NCBI RefSeq assembly: GCF_028747205.1
Contig: NZ_CP112880.1
Span: 1,364,001-1,428,000, forward strand
Source of the DNA: Streptomyces sp. CA-278952
GTDB taxonomy: Bacteria > Actinomycetota > Actinomycetes > Streptomycetales > Streptomycetaceae
Length of the DNA: 64,000 bases
Direction: 5' to 3'
Shown: piece after piece, positions 57,265 through 64,000 of the stretch
Layout of the letters: every line of letters starts with the position of its first letter
Numbering within the stretch: position 1 is the first letter of the stretch
The notes under the pieces: generated by a model
The model's database searches: none
What the model saw: the letters and a program-made list of their open reading frames with translations, nothing else
Told to the model about the DNA's origin: nothing
Program-made: the position numbers and the translations under genes

Positions 57265-58592
57265 GCGGCATGCTCGACGGAGGAACGCACCTCACCGCCG
57301 ATGACGGGGAGTCCGTCCGCGTCATCGACATGCTCGGAGCCGGCGGCCAGGGGGAGGTGTACCGGGTGGAGACCCCCTCCGGCGAACGCGCCCTCAAGTG
57401 GTACTACCCGTCCTGCGCGACGCCCGAGCAGGACGCGATCGTACGGGAGCTGGTGACCCGGGACTTCGACGACGACCGATTCCTCTGGCCCACGGCGTAC
57501 GTGCCCTCCGGCACGGGGGCGTTCGGCTATCTGATGGATCTGCGCCCGGACCGGTTCAAGGGGCTGCCGGACCTCTTCCGCCGCAGGCTGCGGACCACGA
57601 CGCGCACCCTGCTGACCGCCGCCCTCTACACGGTGGAGGCCTACCAGGCCCTGCACTCCCGGGGAATCGCCTACCGGGACATCTCCTGGGGCAACATCTT
57701 CTTCGACCCGGCCACGGGCGACGTCCTGGTCTGCGACAACGACAACGCCGTGGTCGAAGGGGACAGCAGCGGGATCTCGGGGACGATGGAGTTCATGGCG
57801 CCGGAGCTGGTGCGCGCCGAGCCGGGGGCCAGACCCGGCACCCAGTCGGATCTGCACTCGCTGTCCGTGCTCCTCTTCATGCTTCTGATGAACCATCACC
57901 CGTTGAAGGGCAGGCAGGAGTTGGAGATCCACTGTCTCGACGAGGCGGCGGAGAAGCGGCTGTACGGGAAGCGGCCCCTGTTCGTCTTCGACCCCGACGA
58001 CACGGCGAACAGCCCCGACCCCGTCGAACAGTCCACGGTCCTGGACACCTGGGCGGCGGCTCCTCCGGCTCTCCAGGACCTCTTCACGCACAACTTCACC
58101 GTGGGGCTGCACGAGCCGACCGCCCGGGTGCGCGAATCGCAGTGGCGGGACGCGCTGCGGTCCGTCCTGGACGCGGTCGTGGACTGCGCCGACTGCGGCC
58201 GCCAGAACATGACGCAGCCCGGGGCGACCACCGCCGGGTCCTGCTGGTCCTGCCGCAGTGCCCTGGTCCTGCCGCCCCGGCTGAGCATCATCACCCGCCT
58301 GCCCCGGTCCGAGCGCCATGTCCGGCTGCGACGGGCAGCCCGCGTCCATGAGCATCACCTGGCGCCGGAGCCGTCACGCCACGACTACAGCGACGCCACC
58401 CTGGTGGCCGAGCTGACCGAACACCCCAGCAGGCCGGGCAAGTTCGGGCTGGCGAACCGTTCGTCGACGAGCTGGACCGGCACGCGTTCCGACGGCACCT
58501 CGCAGGAGATCGCCCCGGGCCAGACCGTTCCGCTCCGGGCGGGCCTGCGACTCGATCTCGGCGGGGCCCAGGCAGCGGTCCACGCGAAGTGA
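57261..58592 (+). CDS. TerY-P triad protein kinase with zinc ribbon
   Basis: The 443-residue protein has a kinase domain (about 20-305): Gly loop LGAGGQGEVYRV, Lys46, catalytic Asp140 in a YRDISWGN loop (Tyr in place of His), and Asp159 in CDND where DFG is usual. It keeps the catalytic Lys, Asp and Asn, so it is probably active. A zinc ribbon follows (Cys309, 312, 328, 331) and a beta-rich tail (about 375-443, EIAPGQTVPLRAG). It is the third gene of the triad and the last of the cluster operon. Confidence 0.92.
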   Translation: MSGMLDGGTHLTADDGESVRVIDMLGAGGQGEVYRVETPSGERALKWYYPSCATPEQDAIVRELVTRDFDDDRFLWPTAYVPSGTGAFGYLMDLRPDRFKGLPDLFRRRLRTTTRTLLTAALYTVEAYQALHSRGIAYRDISWGNIFFDPATGDVLVCDNDNAVVEGDSSGISGTMEFMAPELVRAEPGARPGTQSDLHSLSVLLFMLLMNHHPLKGRQELEIHCLDEAAEKRLYGKRPLFVFDPDDTANSPDPVEQSTVLDTWAAAPPALQDLFTHNFTVGLHEPTARVRESQWRDALRSVLDAVVDCADCGRQNMTQPGATTAGSCWSCRSALVLPPRLSIITRLPRSERHVRLRRAARVHEHHLAPEPSRHDYSDATLVAELTEHPSRPGKFGLANRSSTSWTGTRSDGTSQEIAPGQTVPLRAGLRLDLGGAQAAVHAK

Positions 58593-58600
58593 GCCGAGTA

Positions 58601-58637
58601 GGCGTGGCCGCCGGGACGCTTCCCCGGAGGCCACGCC
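58601..58637. terminator. Strong hairpin between convergent operons
   Basis: GGCGTGGCC (58601-58609) pairs perfectly with 58629-58637. Inside, CCGGG pairs with CCCGG around a 7-base loop, leaving one mismatch. It lies nine bases past the triad stop and 21 from the convergent small-protein stop, fitting a bidirectional terminator. Confidence 0.75.
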
Positions 58638-58657
58638 GTACGGCCCGAAGAGCTGGG

Positions 58658-58987
58658 TCAGAGCCCGAGCAGCTGCCCGATCTCCTGCGCCAGGGCGATC
58701 CCGCCGCTGCCCGCCGCGAGCCCCACCGTCAGGGTCTCCAACGCCTGCCGAATCCGCCCTTGGTCGGCGGGGCGCCCCTCCTCCCCCGCCCGGACCAGCT
58801 CTCCGCGCACGATCTCCGCCTGCGCGGCGAGCTCCGGCCGTGCCGTATCCCGGCGCACGAGCTGTACGAGGTCGGCGGCGAGCTTCAGCGCTTCGGCCGG
58901 GGGTGTGCCGTAGGTGACCTGGATCTTTCCGTTGTCACCGAAGTTGCTCGGGCCGGAGATGTCGCCGTGGAAGTTGTAGGTGCTCAT
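58658..58987 (-). CDS. Small helical protein with N-terminal GDISGPSN motif
   Basis: The 109-residue protein begins with a Gly/Asn-rich motif (residues 3-27; core GDISGPSNFGDNG) and continues as a helical domain (about 30-109, ALKLAADLVQLVRRD, ending ALAQEIGQLLGL). The motif is closely copied at the C terminus of the adjacent membrane protein (16 of 25 residues the same). Design resembles small adaptor domains that carry a prion-like motif in Streptomyces. No catalytic residues. The ATG follows AGGAG. Function inferred. Confidence 0.8.
   Translation of the reverse strand: MSTYNFHGDISGPSNFGDNGKIQVTYGTPPAEALKLAADLVQLVRRDTARPELAAQAEIVRGELVRAGEEGRPADQGRIRQALETLTVGLAAGSGGIALAQEIGQLLGL
58907..58981 (-). 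other. Shared Gly/Asn-rich motif, copy 1 (N-terminal)
   Basis: This segment codes residues 3-27 of the small protein. Its pattern (TYN-x-x-GDI-x-GPSN-x-G-x-NG) matches the motif at 59095-59169. See the finding on amyloid-type signalling. Confidence 0.8.
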
Positions 58988-58994
58988 GTCTCTC

Positions 58995-59048
58995 CTGGTG
59001 GTCGGTCGCGTGGTGCCAGGGCTGGTGGTCGGTCGGGTGGTGCCGGGG
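58995..59048. repeat. Two 27-bp tandem repeats abutting a stop codon
   Basis: Two near-identical 27-base units (CTGGTGGTCGGTCG[C/G]G...) fill the gap between the two motif genes. The array ends two bases before the stop of the upstream gene (59050-59052). Confidence 0.9.
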
Positions 59049-59049
59049 C

Positions 59050-60531
59050 TCAGGGAGAGCCGCCCCCGGCGGCCGCCGGCGCCTGGGGTCCCTGGCCGTA
59101 AGCGGCGGAGATCTGTCCGTTGTTGCCGATGTTCGACGGGCCGGTGATGTCGCCGGAGATGTTGTACGTCTGGGTGTTGATGACCTGCTGGGCCCGGTCG
59201 AAGGAGCTGGTGTCCACGTTGTGGTCGGTCAAGAACCGCTCGGTCGCGATGAGCACCCCCTGTTGGAGCCGGTGGAGAAAGTCCTGCGAGTCCGTGCGCT
59301 CCGAGTGACCGAGCTGGTCCCATGAGGCGACCCGTTCGCGCAGGCTGTCCGTGGCGCCGTAGTCGTACAGCGCGCGCTTCTTGGTGATCTCCTTGCGCCA
59401 CTTCTCCAGTGCGCGGGCGCGCAGCCTGTTCGCGGAGTTGCGGCGTGCGATCCGCCCGGGGGCTCCGGTCAGCGCGGACCAGGTGTGCGAGGTGGCGAAC
59501 CGGATCAGGCTCCAGACGCGTTCGAACCCGTCGCGCGGGAGGTAGTCCGATCCGTAGTAGCGGGCGTGCACCGGGGGGATGCAGTAGGCGGCGACCTCCC
59601 AGGAGAGGCTGGGGTGCTGGAGCCGGGCCCGCAGGTGCATCGAGACGATGACCCGGCCGCCCTCGCCGACCCGTTCCAGGCTGAGGTAGGTACGCGTCCC
59701 CGCACCGGGTTTGAGGAGCCCCGCCTTGACCAGAAGGGGCGGGATCTCGCTGTTGGGCGGACGCAGCCGGTCCGGCAGCACCTCGTCGCCGAGGTAGTAG
59801 ACCTGGGGTCCGAGCACGTAGAGCCGGTTCTGCGCCCGCAGCCCTTCGAGGCCGGCGAGTTTTCCCAGCTCCCGGGCCAGGTAGGTGTGGAGGTCGACGG
59901 CGTCGAAGGGGATCAGGGTCTTCTTGCCGCCGCCGGGGGCGTCCGCGGGGCGGCTGATGTCGATCGGCTGCCAGACCGTCTCCTTGATCTTGCTCCCGCT
60001 GCCGACGAAGGGGTTCTCCCGCTCCGCGCTCCGGGTGTACGGCATCATGTTCGGCCGCCGCAGCGCGCGCAGCCGCTGCTCGACCTCGTCGGCCACCTCG
60101 GGTACGAGGTCCTGGGGGCGGGTGGCGGAGAAGCGGGCTTCGAGGGCCGCGGCACGCCCCTGGGCCTCGGTCCGGCGCACCAGCCACCAGGAGCAGCCGA
60201 GCACGAGCGGCAGAAGCGCGGCGGCCCCTGCCGCCACGCCGGACGAGCCTGCGACCAGGCCGCCGACCGCGCTCAGCACGGCGAGCCACCAACCCGCGCA
60301 GAGCCAGGCCAGCCTGCGGTCGCGGAGGTCCGTCCGCCGGGTCGCGCGGGCCGCGTGGCGCGCCAGCGCGAGCAGGTTCACGCCCAGCGGCAGTCCGGTG
60401 GCGGTGAGGCGGTCCCCCGAGAGCTCCTGGTGCGCGTACCGGGCGAACCCGTCGTCCAGGTGCACCGACGAGCACAGCAGTCTGGTGGTCGCGTCCTTGT
60501 CGTACGTCGGCAGAGCGGGCACATGCCGCAT
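59050..60531 (-). CDS. Membrane protein with C-terminal GDITGPSN motif
   Basis: The 493-residue protein has a soluble N-terminal segment, a hairpin of two hydrophobic helices (about 74-117, LAWLCAGWWLAVLSAVGGL) and a large cytoplasmic domain (about 120-450) I do not recognise; it includes DAVDLHTYLARELGKLAG and VSMHLRARLQHPSLSWEVAAY. The C terminus holds a Gly/Asn-rich motif (residues 455-479) copied at the N terminus of the next gene. No enzymatic motif. The ATG at 60531 follows GGAAGGGGG. It could be the membrane effector of the cluster. Confidence 0.8.
   Translation of the reverse strand: MRHVPALPTYDKDATTRLLCSSVHLDDGFARYAHQELSGDRLTATGLPLGVNLLALARHAARATRRTDLRDRRLAWLCAGWWLAVLSAVGGLVAGSSGVAAGAAALLPLVLGCSWWLVRRTEAQGRAAALEARFSATRPQDLVPEVADEVEQRLRALRRPNMMPYTRSAERENPFVGSGSKIKETVWQPIDISRPADAPGGGKKTLIPFDAVDLHTYLARELGKLAGLEGLRAQNRLYVLGPQVYYLGDEVLPDRLRPPNSEIPPLLVKAGLLKPGAGTRTYLSLERVGEGGRVIVSMHLRARLQHPSLSWEVAAYCIPPVHARYYGSDYLPRDGFERVWSLIRFATSHTWSALTGAPGRIARRNSANRLRARALEKWRKEITKKRALYDYGATDSLRERVASWDQLGHSERTDSQDFLHRLQQGVLIATERFLTDHNVDTSSFDRAQQVINTQTYNISGDITGPSNIGNNGQISAAYGQGPQAPAAAGGGSP
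59095..59169 (-). other. Shared Gly/Asn-rich motif, copy 2 (C-terminal)
   Basis: This segment codes residues 455-479 of the membrane protein, with core GDITGPSNIGNNG. It is followed only by a disordered Gln/Pro/Ala/Gly tail of 14 residues. Confidence 0.8.
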
Positions 60532-60759
60532 CGCATCCCCCTTCCGGTGCGCCCGGGCCGGCGCACCCCCGCACAGTCTTCTACACCACGGCCGGGCGCA
60601 CGTCCCGCGACGGCCCTCGGGGCAGCGCCTGACGCAGCGTAGGGATTCTGTCCCCGTCCTTGATAACGTCGCCCCCGCGGCTGCGGACTTCTTCCCCCGA
60701 CCCCAGCCGTACGGGGAGGGCACGGGGATCGGGCGCGGCAGGACGAAGAGGGCCGACAG
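60532..60759. promoter_or_regulatory. Divergent region between membrane protein and second GAP1 gene
   Basis: The 228-base gap holds both promoters. TTGATAACG at about 60660 stands out as AT-rich, and may be part of a promoter. No clear operator was found. Confidence 0.4.
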
Positions 60760-63279
60760 ATGAGCCTTGCACAGGTGCACTACACCTCGGCCGCGCCGGG
60801 GGACGAGGGAACGGCGGGCCGGTTCACGGCGGTCGGCCCAGGAGTGTCGGGTGCGCTGCTGGCGGAGATCGAGCCCTTGGTGCGCTACGAGTTTCCCGGG
60901 GGCGTCCCGGACCGGCCGTCCGGCGACGAACTGCGCTCGCTGCCGCAGGCGTTCGGATACTTCGTGCTGTCCGACGGCAGTCGGCTGGTGGCACGTTCGG
61001 CCCCGGTACGGGACACGGGCGGCCACGCGGGGCCGGGCGTACGGTTCCACGCGCACGCGGTACACCTGCCGCCGGGGGTTCCGCTGCCGGGCGACCGGCT
61101 GCCGGTCGAGGCGTGGCGGTCGCCGCACTGGGTGGCGGTGACGCCGGACGGGGCGATACCGGACCCGTTGACGCTGCCGCCGGGTCCGGCGGCGGTCTCC
61201 GAGGGCCTCGACGACTTCGCCGTCTCGCGCGGCCCCTGGCTCGCGGCCGTGCTGGCGGATCTGCGCCGGGCGAGCGACGCGGAGACGAGCGGCGGCAGGC
61301 CGGTGGTGCTGGTGGAGCGGCAGTGCGCGGACGTGGCCCGGTGGCTGGGGCTCGCGTCGGTCACCCTGCCGAGGGAGAGCGCGGAGCGGCTGACGTTCAC
61401 CACGTACACCCGGCGGCCGGAGAGTTCGCCGTCGCGGGTGGTGGGGGTGGGGCCCGAGGACGCGGCGGAGGCACGGGCCGCGGGGCTGCGGGTGCACGAG
61501 TGCGCGGGGCCGCCTCCGGCCGACGTCGGCCCGGCCGACGCGTGGGCGGCGACGGCGGCACGGGTCTGGCGGAGCCGGTCGCCGGAGCTGTTCGGTGAGG
61601 CGCGGGAGCTGCCCGGGGAGCCGTTCGCGGCGGGCCCGTTGGCCGTGACCGCGCTGTGTGCGGGGGTCGAGCTCGGGCCGGACGGGCGTGCGGCGGCGGC
61701 CGGCTGGGCCGCCGATCGCCCGTACGCGCTGGACGCCAAGCGCACGGGCCAGTTGGTGGAAGCCCTCACCTCGCCCGCCGTCGACGACCGTACGGGCCCC
61801 GAATTCGACGCGGCCGGGCGGCTGTTCGGCGCACTGGAGGGCCGTTGCCCGGCCGCGGTGACCGCCCCGCTCGCGGCGATGCTGGTCACGGAAGCGGTAC
61901 GGGGCGGCAACGGCTCGCTGGAGCTGCCGCACCGGGAGGCGTTCGCCGGTCCGGAGGGGGCGGAGGTCGCTGAGCGGCTGGGTCCGGAGATCCTGACCGA
62001 GCTGGCCGACACGGTCGGCTCACGCTCGGTGGGGCGCACCATACAACTCTTGCGGGTGGCGCGGCTGTTGGACGTGGACGGCAGGGAGTCGCTGCCAGGG
62101 GCCATTGACCGGCTGGCGCCCGCTCTGCTGGCGGAGGCGGCGGCGCACGAAGGCCCCCCGGGCTTCGCACCGGCCCTGCTGGAGCTGCTGGACGAGCAGT
62201 TCGAGGTGCGGACGGCGCTGCTCGGCGCGCTGGACCGGATCGCGCCCGAGGACCCCGGGGCGGTGGCCCGGTTCCTGGAGCGGGTCACGCTGCCGTTCAC
62301 GGGTACGCAGGCGTTGCCGCATCTGCGGATGTGCGCCGAGGTGCCGGAGGCGATGGCGACCCTGGGCGGTGACCGGGCGGCGGTGTGGCACCGGGTGCTG
62401 CGGGCGGCCGGCCTCTCCCCCTTCGCCGAGCCCCTGGTCCTGCGCACGGCGGCCGGCCTGGTGTGGGAGGACCGGGCCCCGACGGTCGGGGAGGCCCGGC
62501 TGCTGCTGGACGCGGCCACCTCGGACGCGCACCGCGCGGCCGGTACCTGGGCGCGCCTGGTGGACGCGGCGCTCGGGGCGTCCACCGGTGGCACGTCCGC
62601 CGCCGGCGCCCCCACCGCCGGCACGTCCACCGGTGGCACGTCCGCTGCCGGCACGTCCGCCGCCGGCACGGACGAGGCGGCCGGGCTCGCCCACGACCTG
62701 CTGCGCGGCTTCCCCGAGGAGATCGGCGGCCGGGAGCGGGCAGGACTCCACCTGCTGGTCCTCGTCCGCGAACTGCGCACGGGCGCCCCGGAACCCGGCT
62801 GGGCGGAGCGGGTCCGCACGCTGTGCGCGCAGGCGGAGCCGGTCGAACCGGCGCTCCGGGAGCGGGCGCACGCGGCCCTGGTCGAACGGCTGCTGGCCCC
62901 GGACCGCCCGGGGGCGGAGCTGTACGACTTCGTCCACGGCGACGACGCCGAGCTGATCGCCGCGTACGACCGGGCCGCCCGGACGGAGACCGTACGGGCG
63001 CGGCTGCGCACCCAGCCCGCCTACGCGGCGGACTGCTTCACCGTCTGGACGGCCCACCCGCACGCGGGCCGCGCCTGGCCGCCGGTGGCCGCAGCCCTCC
63101 TCGACGACGTCCTGCGCCCCGCCGTACGCGCCCTGTCGGCCGAAGCCGTGGCGGAGGTCGAGGAGACGGTGGGCCGCACGGGCAGCAGCGGCCGGGCCGA
63201 CGCCTTCCGCGACTGGAACCGGGTCAGCGCCCTGGGGCGGCTGGGCCGCCGGATCGCGGGGCGGGTGCGGCGGGGGTGA
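60760..63279 (+). CDS. GAP1-type GTPase-associated protein (second copy)
   Basis: The 839-residue paralogue of the first GAP1 protein starts LAQVHYTSAAPG, has FHAHAVHL and TFTTYTRRP, a helical array, and ends FRDWNRVSALGRLGRR. A flexible insert at about 608-637 is made of six 5-residue repeats (STGGT, SAAGT). No GTPase gene is beside it on its strand; it may act on one of the two GTPases in the cluster. The ATG at 60760 follows GAAGAGG. Confidence 0.88.
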   Translation: MSLAQVHYTSAAPGDEGTAGRFTAVGPGVSGALLAEIEPLVRYEFPGGVPDRPSGDELRSLPQAFGYFVLSDGSRLVARSAPVRDTGGHAGPGVRFHAHAVHLPPGVPLPGDRLPVEAWRSPHWVAVTPDGAIPDPLTLPPGPAAVSEGLDDFAVSRGPWLAAVLADLRRASDAETSGGRPVVLVERQCADVARWLGLASVTLPRESAERLTFTTYTRRPESSPSRVVGVGPEDAAEARAAGLRVHECAGPPPADVGPADAWAATAARVWRSRSPELFGEARELPGEPFAAGPLAVTALCAGVELGPDGRAAAAGWAADRPYALDAKRTGQLVEALTSPAVDDRTGPEFDAAGRLFGALEGRCPAAVTAPLAAMLVTEAVRGGNGSLELPHREAFAGPEGAEVAERLGPEILTELADTVGSRSVGRTIQLLRVARLLDVDGRESLPGAIDRLAPALLAEAAAHEGPPGFAPALLELLDEQFEVRTALLGALDRIAPEDPGAVARFLERVTLPFTGTQALPHLRMCAEVPEAMATLGGDRAAVWHRVLRAAGLSPFAEPLVLRTAAGLVWEDRAPTVGEARLLLDAATSDAHRAAGTWARLVDAALGASTGGTSAAGAPTAGTSTGGTSAAGTSAAGTDEAAGLAHDLLRGFPEEIGGRERAGLHLLVLVRELRTGAPEPGWAERVRTLCAQAEPVEPALRERAHAALVERLLAPDRPGAELYDFVHGDDAELIAAYDRAARTETVRARLRTQPAYAADCFTVWTAHPHAGRAWPPVAAALLDDVLRPAVRALSAEAVAEVEETVGRTGSSGRADAFRDWNRVSALGRLGRRIAGRVRRG
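62581..62670 (+). repeat. Six 15-bp coding repeats in second GAP1 protein
   Basis: Six contiguous 15-base units (TCC[A/G]CC...GGCACG) encode Ser/Thr-Ala-Gly repeats. The first GAP1 protein lacks this insert. Confidence 0.9.
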
Positions 63280-63331
63280 CTCCCGGCCCGCTTGACGCCC
63301 GACGTCCTGGGATGCCTGCCCGCAAGGCGTC

Positions 63332-63802
63332 TCAGCCGTAGGCGGCGGATTCCCAGACGTCTCCTGCCTTCAGTCCCCCCGTCCAGGAAGGGTCGTGCAC
63401 ACGGATCGTCAGCCGGGCGTTGGGCAGGCGGGAGTCATCGCTCCACAGTTCACGCCAGGCGTCTTCGAAGGCCGCCTGCCAGGCAGCCGCGTCCCGGGAA
63501 TCCAGACCGCGGGCGCGCAGCCCGTCCTCGATGCGCTGCTTCTCGGCATGCTCGGCGAACGGAGAGTTGTGCAGATCACCCACCGTGACGCTCTCGATGA
63601 TCTCCTCGGCCGCGCCGGGGACATCGTCCCGCCCGCGTACGCTCGCATCACCGGCCGCGCGTTCCCGACCGTCGACCAGCAACCGCAGGGCGAAGATCGC
63701 ACGGTCCGAGGGAGCACCGCTGTCCGGGTGCGCCGAGGTGAGACGGAGCGTCAGCTCATGCCCGTCGACCTTTTCGACTCGCGCTTTCCACAGGCTCGAC
63801 AC
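63332..63802 (-). CDS. Conserved hypothetical protein
   Basis: I do not recognise this 156-residue soluble protein. It begins SSLWKARVEKVDGHELTLRL and ends DPSWTGGLKAGDVWES, with mixed strand and helix patterns. The GTG at 63802 has GGAAGG upstream and a plausible start. An ATG ten codons earlier (63832) is also open and has GGGAGG three bases upstream, but that extension would include a rare TTA codon. It lies 52 bases from the convergent second GAP1 gene; a link to the cluster is unclear. Confidence 0.6.
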   Translation of the reverse strand: MSSLWKARVEKVDGHELTLRLTSAHPDSGAPSDRAIFALRLLVDGRERAAGDASVRGRDDVPGAAEEIIESVTVGDLHNSPFAEHAEKQRIEDGLRARGLDSRDAAAWQAAFEDAWRELWSDDSRLPNARLTIRVHDPSWTGGLKAGDVWESAAYG

Positions 63803-63850
63803 AGGTAATCCTTCCGTTTCCGCTGCACACATGCGCCTCCCGGAGGGAGA

Positions 63851-64000
63851 TCACAGGTACAGCAGACCAGCGGCCATGGCGTGGACGAGGGTATCCAGCC
63901 CCTCTGCTCCATATCCGTGGTTGGTGATACGCATGTCGAACGTGGTCACATTCCTTTGCGCCGCCGCTGCGCGAGCGCTGGCCCGGGGAGGAGCGAAAGG
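63851..64000 (-). CDS. 3' end of a leftward gene, cut by the window edge
   Basis: A minus-strand frame is open from the window end to a TGA at 63851-63853. It encodes 49 residues ending HAMAAGLLYL. It could be the end of a gene that starts beyond the window, or a chance frame. No family recognised. Confidence 0.35.
   Translation of the reverse strand, partial: PFAPPRASARAAAAQRNVTTFDMRITNHGYGAEGLDTLVHAMAAGLLYL

Noticed and set aside
58658..60574. One continuous 638-codon minus-strand frame joining the two motif genes
   Set aside because: It reads the membrane-protein gene out of frame. The two real genes each have a start, ribosome site and shared motif, and a stop separates them.

Overview
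The window is GC-rich chromosomal DNA, with genes packed at short spacing, frequent GTG starts and ATGA/TGATG start-stop overlaps, and families typical of the genus Streptomyces: a SAV2148-type HEPN protein, sugar ABC transporters without their own ATPase, WXG-type proteins, and kinase/periplasmic-binding fusions. I read it as a Streptomyces chromosome. I see no rRNA, tRNA, CRISPR array, insertion sequence or prophage.

Left part (1-32600) is mostly metabolism. It holds a secreted subtilisin-like protease (71-1273), a macrolide-type glycosyltransferase (1839-3038) and a sugar ABC import operon (6287 back to 3095). Next come a phosphotransferase-fold protein and a small WXG/type VII-like locus (7393-10278). 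A lipoprotein, a DnaQ-fold exonuclease and a HEPN protein follow. The glycogen/trehalose genes glgX and treY (13285-17866) lie about 9.3 kb from treZ (27201-28961). Between them sit a degenerate P450, a LysR regulator divergent from a dihydrolipoamide dehydrogenase, a DUF1707-FHA protein, two tandem GNAT paralogues and a GH1-GH29 glycosidase pair. An aldo/keto reductase, an M24 peptidase, a P-loop kinase and a VOC protein follow.

Middle part (32599-47499) is signalling and amino-acid breakdown. A DesK-like histidine kinase and LuxR-type regulator are divergent from an ABC/FtsX export pair. A tdh-kbl-lysR run degrades threonine to glycine. A lipoprotein gene is followed by two tandem Ser/Thr kinases, each fused through one membrane helix to an extracellular amino-acid-binding-type domain.

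Right part (47760-63279) is the most interesting. It is a conflict-type cluster: a large beta-domain protein, a zinc-ribbon TRAFAC GTPase, a GAP1-type GTPase partner, a membrane-anchored second GTPase, a 48-residue membrane peptide, and a TerY-P-like triad (vWA, PP2C phosphatase, zinc-ribbon kinase). The run ends at a strong hairpin. Convergent to it are two genes whose products share a 25-residue Gly/Asn-rich motif, at the N terminus of a small helical protein and at the C terminus of a membrane protein. This arrangement resembles paired amyloid-type signalling motifs. Divergent from them is a second GAP1 paralogue with no GTPase beside it. My working model is that two GTPases and a reversible phosphorylation switch gate a membrane response relayed by motif templating. 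The GTPase/GAP1/TerY-P parts are known families; joining them to the motif pair is inference.

A second theme is short GC-rich tandem repeats at gene ends (units of 9, 13, 17, 21, 23 and 27 bp). Two of these arrays place TGA in all three frames just past a stop codon.
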